6,518 bases of DNA from Actinomycetota bacterium (GTDB lineage: Bacteria > Actinomycetota > Acidimicrobiia > IMCC26256), in the NCBI GenBank assembly GCA_009702955.1, contig WLHA01000072.1, forward strand, positions 1-6,518, given 5' to 3'. Each line of letters starts with the position of its first letter. Positions within the stretch are counted from its first letter, which is position 1. The notes beneath the pieces were generated by a model. The model worked only from the letters and a program-made list of their open reading frames with translations. It was not told where the DNA came from and made no database searches. Made by a program: the position numbers and the translations under genes. This document shows positions 6,169 to 6,518 of the stretch, in pieces.

Positions 6169-6213
6169 GTATGAGGGTCTTGAGTATGAGGGTCTTGTGT
6201 ATGAGGGCCTCGA
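6169..6213 (+). repeat. 15-bp tandem repeat, 3 copies, between the DUF3048 gene and pdxS
   Basis: GTATGAGGGTCTTGA (6169-6183) is followed directly by GTATGAGGGTCTTGT (6184-6198) and a more diverged GTATGAGGGCCTCGA (6199-6213). The array begins 21 nt after the DUF3048 stop codon and ends 45 nt before the proposed pdxS -10 hexamer. It is not part of any credible gene. The period, 15 bp, differs from the lemA-leader array (16 bp) and the sequences are unrelated. Confidence 0.9.
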
Positions 6214-6258
6214 AACGATGATCCGCTAATCAATCTGAGCCGATAGGGGTCTGGCCGG

Positions 6259-6264
6259 TAAGAT
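6259..6264 (+). promoter_or_regulatory. Candidate -10 element for leaderless pdxS transcription
   Basis: TAAGAT fits the actinobacterial -10 form TANNNT. Six bases (6265-6270) separate it from the pdxS ATG, so the usual start distance would place the first transcribed base at the A of ATG. No Shine-Dalgarno-like sequence lies directly before the ATG, which agrees with a leaderless mRNA. No convincing -35 hexamer is visible 16-18 nt upstream. Confidence 0.4.
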
Positions 6265-6270
6265 CCGGGC

Positions 6271-6518
6271 ATGACTGACGAACGATCGATAGGCACAGCC
6301 AGAGTCAAGCGAGGCCTTGCGGAGATGCTTCGCGGCGGCGTGATCATGGATGTCGTAGATGCTGAGCAGGCGCGTATTGCTGAGGACGCCGGGGCAACAG
6401 CGGTTATGGCCCTTGAGCGCGTCCCCTCTGATATCCGTCGTGATGGCGGAGTTGCGCGAATGTCTGACCCCGCGATGATCGAGGGCATCAAAGCAGTAGT
6501 GAGTATTCCAGTGATGGC
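6271..6518 (+). CDS. pdxS: Pyridoxal 5'-phosphate synthase lyase subunit PdxS (3' end outside window)
   Basis: N-terminal 82 codons of PdxS, cut by the right edge. PdxS joins ribose 5-phosphate, glyceraldehyde 3-phosphate and ammonia supplied by the PdxT glutaminase to make PLP in the cytoplasm (DXP-independent B6 pathway). The visible sequence matches the highly conserved family start: GTARVKRGLAEML (8-20), GGVIMDVVDAEQARIAEDAG (22-41, with D27 at the position of the conserved active-site Asp), AVMALERVPSDIR, GGVARMSDP and VSIPVM at the edge. The catalytic lysine that normally follows VSIPVMAK lies just beyond the window. The start ATG 6271 begins the expected short N-terminus. pdxT is the usual downstream neighbour but is not visible here. 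Confidence 0.97.
   Translation, partial: MTDERSIGTARVKRGLAEMLRGGVIMDVVDAEQARIAEDAGATAVMALERVPSDIRRDGGVARMSDPAMIEGIKAVVSIPVM

Noticed and set aside
5862..6491. Long minus-strand open frame (209 codons) across the DUF3048 end, the spacer and the pdxS start
   Set aside because: It is antisense to two well-identified genes, is rich in Ser/Thr/Arg without domain character, and its repeated DPHTQ segment simply translates the 15-bp tandem repeat.

Overview
This window looks like chromosomal DNA from an actinobacterium of moderate G+C (mid-50s percent by eye). The strongest lineage signal is three consecutive genes for phosphatidylinositol mannoside (PIM) lipids: a phosphatidylinositol-phosphate synthase, a PIM acyltransferase (PatA-like) and a PimA-type mannosyltransferase. 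They lie upstream of pdxS, an order typical of Actinobacteria. The modest G+C and the lemA-htpX-DUF3048 block between pimA and pdxS would fit an aquatic Acidimicrobiia-like lineage, but that placement is inference. All convincing genes are on the + strand.

Layout. Bases 1-435 hold the 3' part of a small membrane protein of unknown function. Bases 436-535 are a spacer with a 7-bp-arm inverted repeat overlapping a possible promoter. Bases 536-3430 are the PIM block (pgsA-type synthase, patA, pimA), packed with overlaps. Bases 3431-3598 are a spacer with a hairpin, a candidate promoter and 3.5 copies of a 16-bp tandem repeat that runs into the lemA ribosome-binding site. Bases 3599-6147 are a second tightly packed unit: lemA, htpX (M48 membrane metalloprotease) and a DUF3048 lipoprotein. 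Bases 6148-6270 are a spacer with three copies of a 15-bp repeat and a -10-like hexamer exactly where a leaderless transcript would need it. From 6271 to the right edge is the start of pdxS.

How the genes work together. The first block builds the anchor lipid of the actinobacterial envelope at the inner face of the cytoplasmic membrane: CDP-diacylglycerol plus inositol phosphate gives PI phosphate; after dephosphorylation to PI, PimA adds mannose and PatA acylates it. The second block looks like an envelope maintenance set: LemA and HtpX are often encoded together, and here a secreted lipoprotein gene overlaps htpX by 4 nt. pdxS begins vitamin B6 (PLP) synthesis and appears to be a separate transcription unit.

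I see no mobile element, CRISPR array, RNA gene or defence system. The less ordinary features are the two intergenic tandem-repeat arrays, the odd G+C-rich stretch joining pgsA and patA (about 1200-1380), and the conserved-looking but unassigned first gene.
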